This document shows positions 16,232 through 24,818 of a stretch of DNA of 64,000 nucleotides, in pieces. The position numbers and the translations under genes were made by a program. Each line of letters opens with the position of its first letter. Within the stretch, counting starts at the first letter, position 1. Origin of the DNA: Hymenobacter tibetensis (GTDB lineage Bacteria > Bacteroidota > Bacteroidia > Cytophagales > Hymenobacteraceae); assembly GCF_022827545.1 (NCBI RefSeq), contig NZ_CP094669.1, forward strand, positions 5,511,001 through 5,575,000, given 5' to 3'. A model generated the notes under the pieces. The model was not told the DNA's origin, searched no databases, and saw only the letters and a program-made list of their open reading frames with translations.

Positions 16232-17149
16232 CTACTTCTGCTGTTCGGAGCGCACAGTACTAGCCGCTACTTGCTCCAATGTGCGCGCCGAAACTTCCAG
16301 CGTACGGACGGGAAACGGAATAACGATGCCGGCTCGGTCGAAGGCGCGCTTGATACGCATGATGGCCTCGCTCTTAGCTCCCACGTAATCGACCTGCCGA
16401 TGATAGGGCACCCAAAAGCGGAGCGTAAACGTGACGGCGCTTTCCTCGAAGCCAGTGAACATCACCTCCAGGGGGCGCCCACCGATGAGCTTAGGGAAGT
16501 CCTGCATGGCTTCCAGCACCACACTGCGCACCTGGTCTAGGTCGGCATCATAGCTCACGCGGCACTCCACATCCACCCGGCGCTGGGTGCTCACGGTGAA
16601 GTTGATGATGGCGTTTTCAAATACCTTTCGGTTGGGCACCCGCACTAGTTCGCCGGTCACCTGCCGCAGGTCCAGGGTGCGCAGGTTGATGCTTTCGATG
16701 GTACCGAAGTAGGTGTCGGTCTGGATAACGTCGCCGACGGTGAAGGGTCGTTGGATGGCAATGATGACGCCACTGATGAAGTTGGCGGCAATGTCTTGAA
16801 ACGCGAAGCCCAGGGCCAAGCCTATTATCCCGACGCCAGCCAGCAGCGAGGTTACCGTTTTTTCCAGGCTCAGCACCTCCAACACGAAGAAGGTACCTAG
16901 CAGCAGCACCAGCACATAGGCCACCGTAGCTACCAGGTTGTTGAGGGTAACGCTGTGCGAAACGCGGGGCAGAAACCGGTTGATAAACCGACGCACTAGC
17001 CGCGCAGCCACAATAGTAACGGCAAGCACGACTAGCGCAATAAGCAGGTTGGGCAGCAGCAGCACGAACTGCTGCATCCAGCGGCTAAGCTTCTGCGACA
17101 ACAGGGTGAAGGCTCGTTGAAAGTCAGTTGTTGCAAACATAAAACGCAT
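16232..17149 (-). CDS. small-conductance mechanosensitive channel family protein
   Basis: 305 residues, MscS size. Three membrane helices lie near 28-50, 68-92 and 95-125; the third is the Gly/Ala-rich pore helix (SLLAGVGIIGLALGFAFQD), followed by the conserved IAANFISGVIIAIQRPFTVGD segment and the beta domain with RVPNRKVFENAIINFT. The C-terminal alpha/beta part (RRVDVECRVSYDADLD, then VIPFPVRTLEV) is complete. It opens under membrane tension to release solutes after osmotic downshock. ATG at 17149 is used; a second ATG three codons later is possible. Confidence 0.93.
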   Translation of the reverse strand: MRFMFATTDFQRAFTLLSQKLSRWMQQFVLLLPNLLIALVVLAVTIVAARLVRRFINRFLPRVSHSVTLNNLVATVAYVLVLLLGTFFVLEVLSLEKTVTSLLAGVGIIGLALGFAFQDIAANFISGVIIAIQRPFTVGDVIQTDTYFGTIESINLRTLDLRQVTGELVRVPNRKVFENAIINFTVSTQRRVDVECRVSYDADLDQVRSVVLEAMQDFPKLIGGRPLEVMFTGFEESAVTFTLRFWVPYHRQVDYVGAKSEAIMRIKRAFDRAGIVIPFPVRTLEVSARTLEQVAASTVRSEQQK

Positions 17150-17245
17150 GTGTCCCGCTCTTACTACGGATACCCAGCCCGCGTAGCCGAGTAAGGCGCC
17201 CGCTCAGGCGCGTTCGGGTGCTGGGGTGTACCGTCGCGGGGCTCC

Positions 17246-18268
17246 TCAGCCCCACACCTTGGTGCCTTGGGTGCAGTTACGACACATTTCTATCTGGTCG
17301 CGGCCTTTGAGCAGGGAGGCGCGGAAGCTTTGGTACTTGGGGCCGTGCCAGAGCTGGCGGAAGGATTGGGTTTGCAGGTCACCGAGGCGGTACTCGGCGT
17401 CTTTGTCGAAGCAGCAAGGCACCACGAGGCCGTCCCAGGTGATAACGCAGCTGTGCCACATTTTCCAGCAGTGGTTGAGCAGCCGGTTCTTGATTTGCCA
17501 GGTGCCGTTGCCGGTGTTCTCGTAGCGCGAGTAGTAGTCGATGGTGGGAATAAGCGGGGAGCCGTTTTGGTAGTCGTAGATCTGGGCGGTTTTAAACCAC
17601 ACATCGTCCACTCCCATCTCGCGGGCTAGTTGACGGGCATCTTCCATCTGGTGCTCGTTGGGCCTAACTACCAGAAACTGAAACACCACCCGGGGCGTGC
17701 TGGATTTCAACTCCTTGCGCCACCGGAGCAGGTTGCGGGTGCCTTCCAACACCTTGTCGATTTTGCCACCCACGCGGTACTGCTGGTACACCTCTTGGGT
17801 GGTACCGTCCAGCGAAATAATCAACCGGTCCAGCCCGCTTTCCACAGTGCGGCGGGCATTGGTGTCGTTGAGGTAGTGGGCGTTGGTGCTGGTAGCGGTG
17901 TAAATGCCCTTGCGGGAAGCATAGTTCACCAAATCCAGGAAGTTGGGGTGCAGATACGGCTCGCCCTGGAAATAGAAAATCAAGTACCACAGCCGCGAGG
18001 CCACCTCGTCTATTGTCTTCCGAAACAAGTCGTCGGGCAGCATGCCGGTGGGGCGCGTGAAGGAGCGCAAGCCGCTTGGGCACTCCGGGCAGCGCAGGTT
18101 GCAGCTCGTGGTGGGCTCGAACGACAGCGCCACTGGCAGCCCCCAATGCCGTGCTTTGCCGGTTAGCTTGCTCAGCGCGTAGCCGCCTACCACCTGCGTG
18201 GAATTCCACACCCGGCGTGGGGTGGCTTTCGACAAGAAATTCAACGCATCAGTGAGCAGGGAGGCCAT
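17246..18268 (-). CDS. radical SAM/SPASM domain protein
   Basis: 340 residues. The radical SAM cluster motif C56-x3-C60-x2-C63 (SCNLRCPECPSG) is followed by FYFQGEPYLHPNF and SLDGTTQEVYQQYRVGG, typical of the fold. The C-terminal SPASM region holds further Cys pairs (HCWKMWHSC, VPCCFDKD, and CRNC at the end) that bind an auxiliary iron-sulfur cluster. Such proteins modify peptides or act in cofactor and lipid pathways; no precursor peptide gene or partner is adjacent, so the substrate is unknown. An exact TAnnTTTG box lies seven bases before the ATG. Confidence 0.9.
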   Translation of the reverse strand: MASLLTDALNFLSKATPRRVWNSTQVVGGYALSKLTGKARHWGLPVALSFEPTTSCNLRCPECPSGLRSFTRPTGMLPDDLFRKTIDEVASRLWYLIFYFQGEPYLHPNFLDLVNYASRKGIYTATSTNAHYLNDTNARRTVESGLDRLIISLDGTTQEVYQQYRVGGKIDKVLEGTRNLLRWRKELKSSTPRVVFQFLVVRPNEHQMEDARQLAREMGVDDVWFKTAQIYDYQNGSPLIPTIDYYSRYENTGNGTWQIKNRLLNHCWKMWHSCVITWDGLVVPCCFDKDAEYRLGDLQTQSFRQLWHGPKYQSFRASLLKGRDQIEMCRNCTQGTKVWG

Positions 18269-18275
18269 AGCCCCG

Positions 18276-18283
18276 CAAAGGTA
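18276..18283 (-). promoter_or_regulatory. -7 promoter box before radical SAM gene
   Basis: Reads TACCTTTG on the minus strand, an exact TAnnTTTG match, ending seven bases before the ATG at 18268. Confidence 0.5.
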
Positions 18284-18385
18284 GACCGCAGAAGCTAACC
18301 TAAAGCAGTTTCGTGCTTTCCGCTCCGATGCCCGCCTGAAGCTCTAGGCCGGTAGCCGCGCTGGCTTTCAGCACGTTCTGCTTGC

Positions 18386-19048
18386 TTAGGCTGCCTCCTC
18401 GGCAGCAGCATCAGCGGCCAACTTATTCAGTATCTCGCTGATTTGCTGGGCGTGGCTGTACGCCATGAAGTGCCCGCCGCCCCGAATCAGGTAGTCAACG
18501 GGCGTAGGACCGGGCGGAAAAACCCGGTCGTGGGTGCCTAGGATTTGGGTGCTCCGCCCTACGTGGGTACTGTCCCAGTGCAGGAGGCGGTGAATGGCCC
18601 AACGGGTGTACACTGGTTCCATATCGCGCAGAATCTGCTTGAACAACTCGTACTCAGACCCATTGCTCACCCCGAAATACAATTGCCCGGCCCTCGGAAA
18701 CAGCTTAAGCACCTGAGGCGGCACCAACCGGTACACACCCGTAGCCCGAATCAGGCGCAGCAGTGGCGGCAGGCAACTGGCATCCGGAATACTGGAAACA
18801 AGCACCGTCCGGAGCCGGGGCCGAATGCGGTTGATTTCCAGCCCCACCACGCCCCCAAACGACACGCCCACTAACAGCCCGGTTTGTTCGAGCGGAATGC
18901 TTGCGGCCATACGCGCCGCGTAGTGCGGCAACGACTCATCCGGCTCCGGCGTCAGCCAGAATAAAATCTGCGTTTCGTCGTGCAGCAGGGGCCGCAGATT
19001 CAGAAACACCCGCTCGTCGGCCCCCAAACCCGGAATGAGGTAGATCAT
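18386..19048 (-). CDS. alpha/beta hydrolase
   Basis: 220 residues from ATG at 19048. It starts with a short beta strand and the oxyanion loop (IYLIPGLGADERVF), has the nucleophile elbow GVSFGG with S63, and ends with GTHDRVFPP (acid) and IRGGGHFMAYSHA (catalytic His). These are the parts of a working serine hydrolase of the alpha/beta fold. No signal peptide is seen. The frame runs 14 codons further upstream into a dispersed-looking repeat, so the internal ATG is favoured. Substrate unknown. Confidence 0.87.
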   Translation of the reverse strand: MIYLIPGLGADERVFLNLRPLLHDETQILFWLTPEPDESLPHYAARMAASIPLEQTGLLVGVSFGGVVGLEINRIRPRLRTVLVSSIPDASCLPPLLRLIRATGVYRLVPPQVLKLFPRAGQLYFGVSNGSEYELFKQILRDMEPVYTRWAIHRLLHWDSTHVGRSTQILGTHDRVFPPGPTPVDYLIRGGGHFMAYSHAQQISEILNKLAADAAAEEAA

Positions 19049-19058
19049 ATGGCTCAGG

Positions 19059-19267
19059 TGGTGAACTAGTGAAATGGTGAGATGATGCATTTGACGATGT
19101 AGCGGCGCGAATGGAGCAGTGGGGGTATGGTACCCCTGCCGTTGAACGGCCTATCTGTACGGAAGTCAGCAACAATAAGGGGAGCGTGATGCCCTCCGGG
19201 CAATTCGTGGCACCGCTTCCTTATGGTGCAAGTCGAACATCAAACTCACCATTTCACTAGTTCACCA
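19059..19267. repeat. pair of 23-base inverted repeats
   Basis: The 23 bases at 19059-19081 recur as an exact reverse complement at 19245-19267, 163 bases apart. The unit is itself built from short GTGAA/ATGGTGA-like words. The left copy lies just before the hydrolase start, the right copy just before the stop of the next gene. Nothing coding lies between. Confidence 0.75.
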
Positions 19268-19269
19268 TC

Positions 19270-19758
19270 TCACGGCTCCACTCGCAGAAAGACGCCTTCC
19301 AGGTAGAAGATGTTGTGAGGGGCGCCGGGCGCATATTCATCTTCTTCGGCTTCTTTCTCGGCATCGAGGCCGATGTGGAAGGTTTCGCTCTCGTCTTCCT
19401 CATCGTCCAGAACATCGTCGGCGGGGTAGGTGCAGGAGAGCTTGAGCGCCACGTTGGGTAGCTGCACGGGCGGCCGCTCCTCGGTGGTGTACTCCAGCAG
19501 GCACGGCCACTCCGTGACGGTGGCCAGCGCTTCGGCCACTTCTTCCTGCAAGGCCGCTGCCCGGGTGTCGGCGAGGCGCAGCAGCAGATCTAAGCTCTGA
19601 AACTGCAGGCCCAGATGGAAAAAGTGCGGCTCCTGGTCGAAGAACGTAGTAGCCCAAATGGTCACGTCGTCGGAATTATCGAACACAATGGCCGTGAGTT
19701 GGACCTGCTCGATGAAAAAATCGGTGTCGTCGGCCAGGGCATCAATCAATCTTCTCAT
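19270..19758 (-). CDS. conserved-type cytosolic protein, unknown function
   Basis: 162 residues from ATG at 19758. Acidic, especially in the C-terminal third (VLDDEEDESETF, EKEAEEDEY), and without membrane segments or Cys motifs. The N-terminal part has alternating strands (VQLTAIVFDNSDDVTIWATTFF). I recognise no domain. The upstream open frame (31 more codons) lacks any feature and is left out. It lies between a hydrolase and the HemW-like gene, with no sign of a shared pathway. Confidence 0.7.
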   Translation of the reverse strand: MRRLIDALADDTDFFIEQVQLTAIVFDNSDDVTIWATTFFDQEPHFFHLGLQFQSLDLLLRLADTRAAALQEEVAEALATVTEWPCLLEYTTEERPPVQLPNVALKLSCTYPADDVLDDEEDESETFHIGLDAEKEAEEDEYAPGAPHNIFYLEGVFLRVEP

Positions 19759-19920
19759 ATCACGAGTTTCAACAGAGTAGGAGCCAACGCCGATGATTCG
19801 GCAATCAGCAAACGGCCCGCGGAACAGCAGCAAAACCGCCGCGCCCCGCAAGCCCGATAGGAAAGGAAATTTAACGGATTTAAATCAGCAGCATCTGGTT
19901 TGGAGCCCTGAAATCTGTGC

Positions 19921-21075
19921 TTATTCAGCTTCCTGAAACAGCTCCAACGTTATCTGATCAGCTAGCAGCTTGCCTTTATCTGTGAGAATCAGCACTTCAT
20001 CGGCACTGAGCGTGGCCCAGCCGTTCTGTTCCAAATACCGCAAATACTCGGCGCGCTGACCAGGCAAATCCACCCCGAGGGCGAGGCGCAGGTGCCGTAG
20101 GTCGGTGCCACGGGCGGTACGGAGGCTGGTCATCAGGTACTCGTTGGCTCGGTCGGTGGCGGAAAGCTGCTCTACCGTGGTAGGCACCTCGTGGCGTTCA
20201 AGCACAGCCGCTACGTACTGCGGATTATTGGCCAGGGTGTGCTGCCGACTAACGCCGTTGAAAGAATGGGCGCTCGGCCCCACCCCCAGGTAGGGCACCC
20301 CGCGCCAGTACGCCGAGTTGTGGCGCGACTCGCGGCCGGGGCGGCAGAAGTTGCTGATTTCGTATTGCTCGTAGCCGTGGCGCGCCAGCTCAGTGAGCAA
20401 CATCTCGAACTGCCGGGCCACAAACTCGTCGGGTGGCGGCCGGAACGCGCCTTTCTTGAGCTGCCGCCCGAACACTGTGTCCGGCTCCACGGTCAGGGCG
20501 TAACAGGAGAGGTGCGGCACTTCCAGCGTAAACACTTGCGCCAAATCCTGCGCCCAAATGCGGTGGTCGGGCGCGGGCACGCCGTAAATCAAGTCCACCG
20601 AAATATTCTCGAAGCCGGCTGCCTGTGCCAGTTGCACCGCCGCCGTTGATTCCAGGGCCGAATGCGCGCGGTTCATCAGCCGCAAGTGTGGCTCATGGAA
20701 GCTTTGCAACCCAATACTGAGCCGGTTGATGGGCGAAGCCTTTAGCTCCTGCACTTTAGCTGCCGTCAGGTCGTCGGGATTGGCTTCCAGGGTGATTTCA
20801 GCATCTGCCGCCACCCGGAAATGCCGATGAATCGCCTCGAAGATGTGGTTGAGTTCCGCGGCCGTCAGCAAGGAAGGGGTGCCCCCACCGAAGTAGATGG
20901 TTTCCAGCGTGGCCTGCGGCCCCAGGTAGTCGGCCCGCAAAGCCAGCTCTTGCACCAAAGCATCCACGAAGCGGCTTTTCAGGCCCATGGACGTGCTGAA
21001 GTGGAAGTCGCAGTAGTGGCAGGCCTGCTTGCAGAAAGGAATATGAAGGTAAAGGCCAGACAAGGAGCGAAACAA
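19921..21075 (-). CDS. hemW: HemW-type radical SAM protein (coproporphyrinogen III oxidase-like)
   Basis: About 384 residues. The N-terminus is GLYLHIPFCKQACHYCDF, with the C-x3-C-x2-C radical SAM motif in the form usual for HemW; IYFGGGTPSLL and TLEANPDDLT follow, then NRLSIGLQSFHEPHLRLMNRAH, VDLIYGVPAPDHRIW, and the family C-terminus. HemW proteins bind heme and deliver it to respiratory enzymes, and lack the oxygen-independent HemN activity. No ATG precedes the motif in frame; TTG at 21075 or 21063 gives the normal short N-terminus, while longer TTG or GTG starts would add atypical residues. Divergent from the BamA-like gene. Confidence 0.88.
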   Translation of the reverse strand: MFRSLSGLYLHIPFCKQACHYCDFHFSTSMGLKSRFVDALVQELALRADYLGPQATLETIYFGGGTPSLLTAAELNHIFEAIHRHFRVAADAEITLEANPDDLTAAKVQELKASPINRLSIGLQSFHEPHLRLMNRAHSALESTAAVQLAQAAGFENISVDLIYGVPAPDHRIWAQDLAQVFTLEVPHLSCYALTVEPDTVFGRQLKKGAFRPPPDEFVARQFEMLLTELARHGYEQYEISNFCRPGRESRHNSAYWRGVPYLGVGPSAHSFNGVSRQHTLANNPQYVAAVLERHEVPTTVEQLSATDRANEYLMTSLRTARGTDLRHLRLALGVDLPGQRAEYLRYLEQNGWATLSADEVLILTDKGKLLADQITLELFQEAE

Positions 21076-21201
21076 AGAATGGGTACTACAGGAAAGATAG
21101 AAGCCGGTTTGCGTAGAGTTTACCACCAGCACAAATGCCGGAAAACCAGGCGGAAGTATCTTTAGGAAATTAAATGCGCGTTTTCGCGTTTGTGTTCCCA
21201 A

Positions 21202-23136
21202 ATGTACGCCCGCCTCGTTGTTTTGTGGTTGCTGCTCGGCCTGCTCTACGGGGGCATGAGCAGCGCACGTGCCCAGACTTCGCCGGCGCTCAACCTGAAT
21301 CTGCCCCCTCGGCTAACGCCGCCGCCCGATTCCATCCGGAAGCGACTGGCACCCCTCGACTCCGGCAAAGTAGCTACGCCGGCCCCGAAGCCAAAGCCGG
21401 CCCCGGCTCCCGCGGCGCCCAGCAAGCCGCTCTCTGTCCGGCGCCCCCGAATACTGGTGCTACAAACCGAAACCGCGGACCGGCCCTTGCTGCGGCGTTA
21501 CCATTTCAAAACCAGTCTCCCCGACTCGCTCGCCGTGTTGCGCGAGGTACGCGCATTGGTACTGTCCCTGCAAGGCGAATCGTATCTGACGGCCTCAGCC
21601 GACGAACTGCGCTGGCACCGCGACACCGTGCGGGTGCAGCTGTACGTGGGCGAAAAATTCCGGTGGGCCCGCCTGCGCAACGGCAACCTCGGCGACGGCC
21701 TTTTAACCCGGGCCGGCTACCGCGAAAAGCTGTACCGCAATCAGCCGTTTCAACCCCAGGAGTGGAGCCGCCTACAGGAGCGTATTCTGCGCGAAGCTGA
21801 AAACCAAGGCTACCCCTTTGCCATGGTCCGGCTGGACTCTGCGCAGCTCCGCGGGGCCGACATTGAAGGCCACGTGTTGCTGGAGCGCGGGCCGCTTATC
21901 GTATTCGACTCCTTGCAGATTGTCGGCAACTCCACCATTCGCAAACGGTTTTTAACAAAGTACTTACAACTGTATCCGGGGCAGCCATTCAGCCAGCAGC
22001 GGGTGTCAGAAGCGGCCCGGCGCTTGCGCCAGTTGCCTTATTTGCAGCTGAAGGCTGAGCCCGAAATACGCTTCGCCAGGGGCCGGGCGCGGGTGTACTT
22101 GCTCCTCGAAGACCGCACGGCCAATCAGTTCGACGCTATTGTGGGGGTGCTGCCCAACCCTACGCCCGGTATTGGGCAGAAACGAGTACAGCTCACCGGC
22201 GACGTCACGATAGCGCTGCGCAACATCAAGGGCGGCGGCAAAGGGCTCGGGCTACAGTGGCGAAAAACCGACGCCAATTCCCAACAGCTTGATGCCCAGT
22301 ATGCGCACCCCACGTTCTTCGGCACGCCGCTGGAACTAGGTGGCACGTTCAACCTCTACCGCCAGTCCGACCCGGTGAATGCCTTCCAGACGCTACGGCC
22401 CCGTGTGCAGCTCACCTACCCTACGGCCCGCGCCGGGCGCATCAGCTTCTTCACGGAGTGGCGTAGCTCTCGGCTGTTGGCCGACACCAACTTCGCCAAG
22501 CTCACCGTCCTACCCGACAACATCGACACCCACTTCACGTCCTACGGCCTCGAATACACCTGGACCACCCTCGACGACCCGTACTTTCCGCGCAGCGGGG
22601 TGCTGGCCAGCGGACAGGGTTCGGTGGGCAGCAAAATCATCAGCAGAAACCCCGAACTCAACGAAACCCTGTATCAGGACTTGCCCCTCCGGACCACCCA
22701 AGTGAGTGCGGGCACCCGCCTGGAGCGTTACAGCCGCATCGGCCGAGGCGGCGTGCTGGTTACGCGGCTGCGGGGCGAAGCGCTGTTCAACCAGCGCCTG
22801 TTTCTCAACGACTTGTTTCGGGTAGGCGGCCTTTCAACGCTACGGGGATTCAACGAGCTGAATTTTTACGCCAGCCAGTACGTGGTGGGCACCGCCGAGT
22901 ACCGCCAGTTCACCAGCTCCGACGCCTACCTGTTCGCCTTTATCGACCAGGGCTACTTACGGCGCGACATCCTCACCGACAACAGCACCAATTCGCCTAC
23001 TGGCCTGGGAGCTGGCTTGAGCTTCCGCACTGGGGCGGGCCAGTTCCAGTTCGTGTACGCCCTGGGCCGCGACAACCAGCAGAAACTGGCGCTGAATGCC
23101 GGCAAAATTCACTTCGGCATCACCAGCCGGTTCTAG
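21202..23136 (+). CDS. BamA/TamA family outer membrane protein
   Basis: 644 residues with a signal peptide (LVVLWLLLGLLYGG then SARAQ). Residues about 100-320 form periplasmic POTRA-like units (IVFDSLQIVGNSTIRKRFL, GQPFSQQRVSEAARRLRQL), and the C-terminal 300 form a beta barrel with YTWTTLDDPYFPRSGVLASGQG, LRGFNELNFYASQYVVGTAEYR and a final F-containing strand. Such proteins insert other proteins into the outer membrane or export substrates. Bacteroidota carry several besides the essential BamA; a Pro-rich linker after the signal peptide marks this as one of the accessory kind. The frame is open four codons before ATG 21202. Confidence 0.88.
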   Translation: MYARLVVLWLLLGLLYGGMSSARAQTSPALNLNLPPRLTPPPDSIRKRLAPLDSGKVATPAPKPKPAPAPAAPSKPLSVRRPRILVLQTETADRPLLRRYHFKTSLPDSLAVLREVRALVLSLQGESYLTASADELRWHRDTVRVQLYVGEKFRWARLRNGNLGDGLLTRAGYREKLYRNQPFQPQEWSRLQERILREAENQGYPFAMVRLDSAQLRGADIEGHVLLERGPLIVFDSLQIVGNSTIRKRFLTKYLQLYPGQPFSQQRVSEAARRLRQLPYLQLKAEPEIRFARGRARVYLLLEDRTANQFDAIVGVLPNPTPGIGQKRVQLTGDVTIALRNIKGGGKGLGLQWRKTDANSQQLDAQYAHPTFFGTPLELGGTFNLYRQSDPVNAFQTLRPRVQLTYPTARAGRISFFTEWRSSRLLADTNFAKLTVLPDNIDTHFTSYGLEYTWTTLDDPYFPRSGVLASGQGSVGSKIISRNPELNETLYQDLPLRTTQVSAGTRLERYSRIGRGGVLVTRLRGEALFNQRLFLNDLFRVGGLSTLRGFNELNFYASQYVVGTAEYRQFTSSDAYLFAFIDQGYLRRDILTDNSTNSPTGLGAGLSFRTGAGQFQFVYALGRDNQQKLALNAGKIHFGITSRF

Positions 23137-23291
23137 AAACTAGGCCAGATGCCCGCTCACATGCGGCAGTGCATCTGGGCGCCGCAAAAAAAATAGCCCT
23201 GATACTCAGGCTAGAAGCGCACGAATACGCCTATTTTAAGACCAAACGTGACTTTTCTCGAAAAGCCTCGTACATTTGCAGAACCAAACAG

Positions 23292-23364
<73 letters not shown>

Positions 23365-23367
23365 CCT

Positions 23368-23407
23368 AAAAGGGCGTTTCCAATCCGGAGACGCCCTTTT
23401 TCTTTTT
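23368..23407 (+). terminator. rho-independent terminator of the tRNA gene
   Basis: Arms 23368-23377 and 23391-23400 pair over ten bases and can be extended inward; the right arm runs into a T-rich tail to 23407. Confidence 0.9.
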
Positions 23408-23755
23408 CTCGCAGAGTGGTTTTCGGTGGAAGTGCCATTGTGAGGTGCACGCCGCCGTTGGGTGAAGCCAAATGAATTTGCAGGCAATACGGTAGCCCAG
23501 CCTACCTCGAATCCGGCGGAGTGCTCTTCTTTGACGAGCTTGAAGAGGCTACGGACGCAGCCGCGCGAATTGACCCAGTGGGTATATGTTTTTTTGCGTC
23601 GTGGAGGTGGATGCTGACATAGGGCTGTCAGAGAAGAAGACGAACTTTAAAGAATCGAGCGGCAGACACTCTTTCTGCATCTCCCTGCTTTTCAGTTCAC
23701 GTGGGCGGTACCGCCCGGCCATCCTGGCACGCTTCACTTCAAGACAAGACAGCAA
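23408..23755. other. intergenic region, possible degraded coding fragment
   Basis: No intact gene. On the plus strand around 23487-23600 one frame reads YLESGGVLFFDELEEATDAA, which looks like protein rather than chance, but it has no start and stops soon after, so it may be a remnant of a deleted gene. Low certainty. Confidence 0.3.
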
Positions 23756-24385
23756 ATGACACCGGCAGAACAAGAGCTGGATACTTTTTGCCCAACCAGC
23801 CGCCAACACTGGCGCGAGTGGCTACAAGAGCACCACGACAAGAAGCAATCCGTTTGGTTGATCTACTACAAAAAGAAGGCAAACAAGCCGAGCCTGGTGT
23901 GGAGCGAAGCCGTGGATGAAGCGCTTTGCTTTGGCTGGATTGACAGCAAAGCAAAGCCAGTGGACGAAGAAAAATACATGCAGTTTTTCTGCCGACGCAA
24001 ACCCACAAGTGCCTGGTCGAGAATCAACAAGGAAAAAGTCGAGCGGTTGGTGGAGCAGGGCTTGATGACTGCAGCAGGGTTGGCAAAGATTGAAACCGCC
24101 AAACAGAATGGTTCCTGGACGATTCTGGACGCCGTGGAAGCCCTGCTACTCCCATCGGACTTAGAACAGGAGCTGCAAAAAAGGCCAAATGCCCAAGCCT
24201 ACTTTCTAGGCTTAAGCAAAACCGACAAACGAAATATGCTGCAATGGCTGGTTTCAGCCAAACGCCCGGAAACCCGACAAACCCGGCTAACTGAACTGGT
24301 AGAACTGGCGGAACAACACCTGAAACCCAAACAATTTCGGGGCTCCAAAACCACTCCTAAAGCAGAATTGCCTGCGGCTCCGTAG
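23756..24385 (+). CDS. YdeI/OmpD-associated family protein
   Basis: 209 residues with the family pattern: a short N-terminal helix, REWLQEHHDKKQSVWLIYYKK, then SEAVDEALCFGWIDSKAKPVDEEKYMQFFCRRK and SAWSRINKEKVERL, a LIETAKQNGSW-like segment (AKIETAKQNGSW), and a C-terminal helical half. Proteins of this family are cytosolic; some protect against cationic peptides or bacteriocins, but the mechanism is not settled. The gene is less GC-rich than its neighbours and uses more AT-ending codons, which suggests recent gain. It stands alone. Confidence 0.88.
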   Translation: MTPAEQELDTFCPTSRQHWREWLQEHHDKKQSVWLIYYKKKANKPSLVWSEAVDEALCFGWIDSKAKPVDEEKYMQFFCRRKPTSAWSRINKEKVERLVEQGLMTAAGLAKIETAKQNGSWTILDAVEALLLPSDLEQELQKRPNAQAYFLGLSKTDKRNMLQWLVSAKRPETRQTRLTELVELAEQHLKPKQFRGSKTTPKAELPAAP

Positions 24386-24818
24386 GACGAGGGCTTGGCT
24401 ATGCATTTCGAGCGGCGTCCACTATACCCTTCCCACAAGCCCCAAAAGGACACTAGTGCCTAGTCTGTGCCAACTCACCTACGCGGTTGAGTTGCTGGTT
24501 GCGCTGCCGTTGCGAGTCTGCTGTTCGTTCTTTTGAGGAGTGGGCTATTGCGGAGCGTTAGGGCTCGGGAGGGTACTGTATGCAGCAGCCATGAAAACAA
24601 ATGGCCGCGCCAAACGGATAGGGTGGTGTATGTGTTGCCCGCCATATGCTCCATGCTGGTCTTCAGAGGCCACGGTTTGGTCAACATACACTGTATAGCT
24701 CACGTTTACCGGCGTCTCGCCAGAACTGACGATTTGCCTTTCTGAGCCGCCATACTGCTCATGGATGGCTCTTAGTACCTTAGCTGCTCATGGCCTTGCC
24801 TCTCGCCGCCGATTTAAT
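24386..24818. other. intergenic region upstream of the PAS histidine kinase
   Basis: About 430 bases with no gene I would support. A minus-strand frame (about 24560-24790) without a start codon reads like protein for a short way (SSGETPVNVSYTVYVDQ) but is not matched to any family. The kinase promoter should lie here. Confidence 0.4.

Noticed and set aside
24475..24790. Minus-strand frames before the PAS kinase
   Set aside because: One frame looks weakly protein-like but lacks a start codon and any family match.
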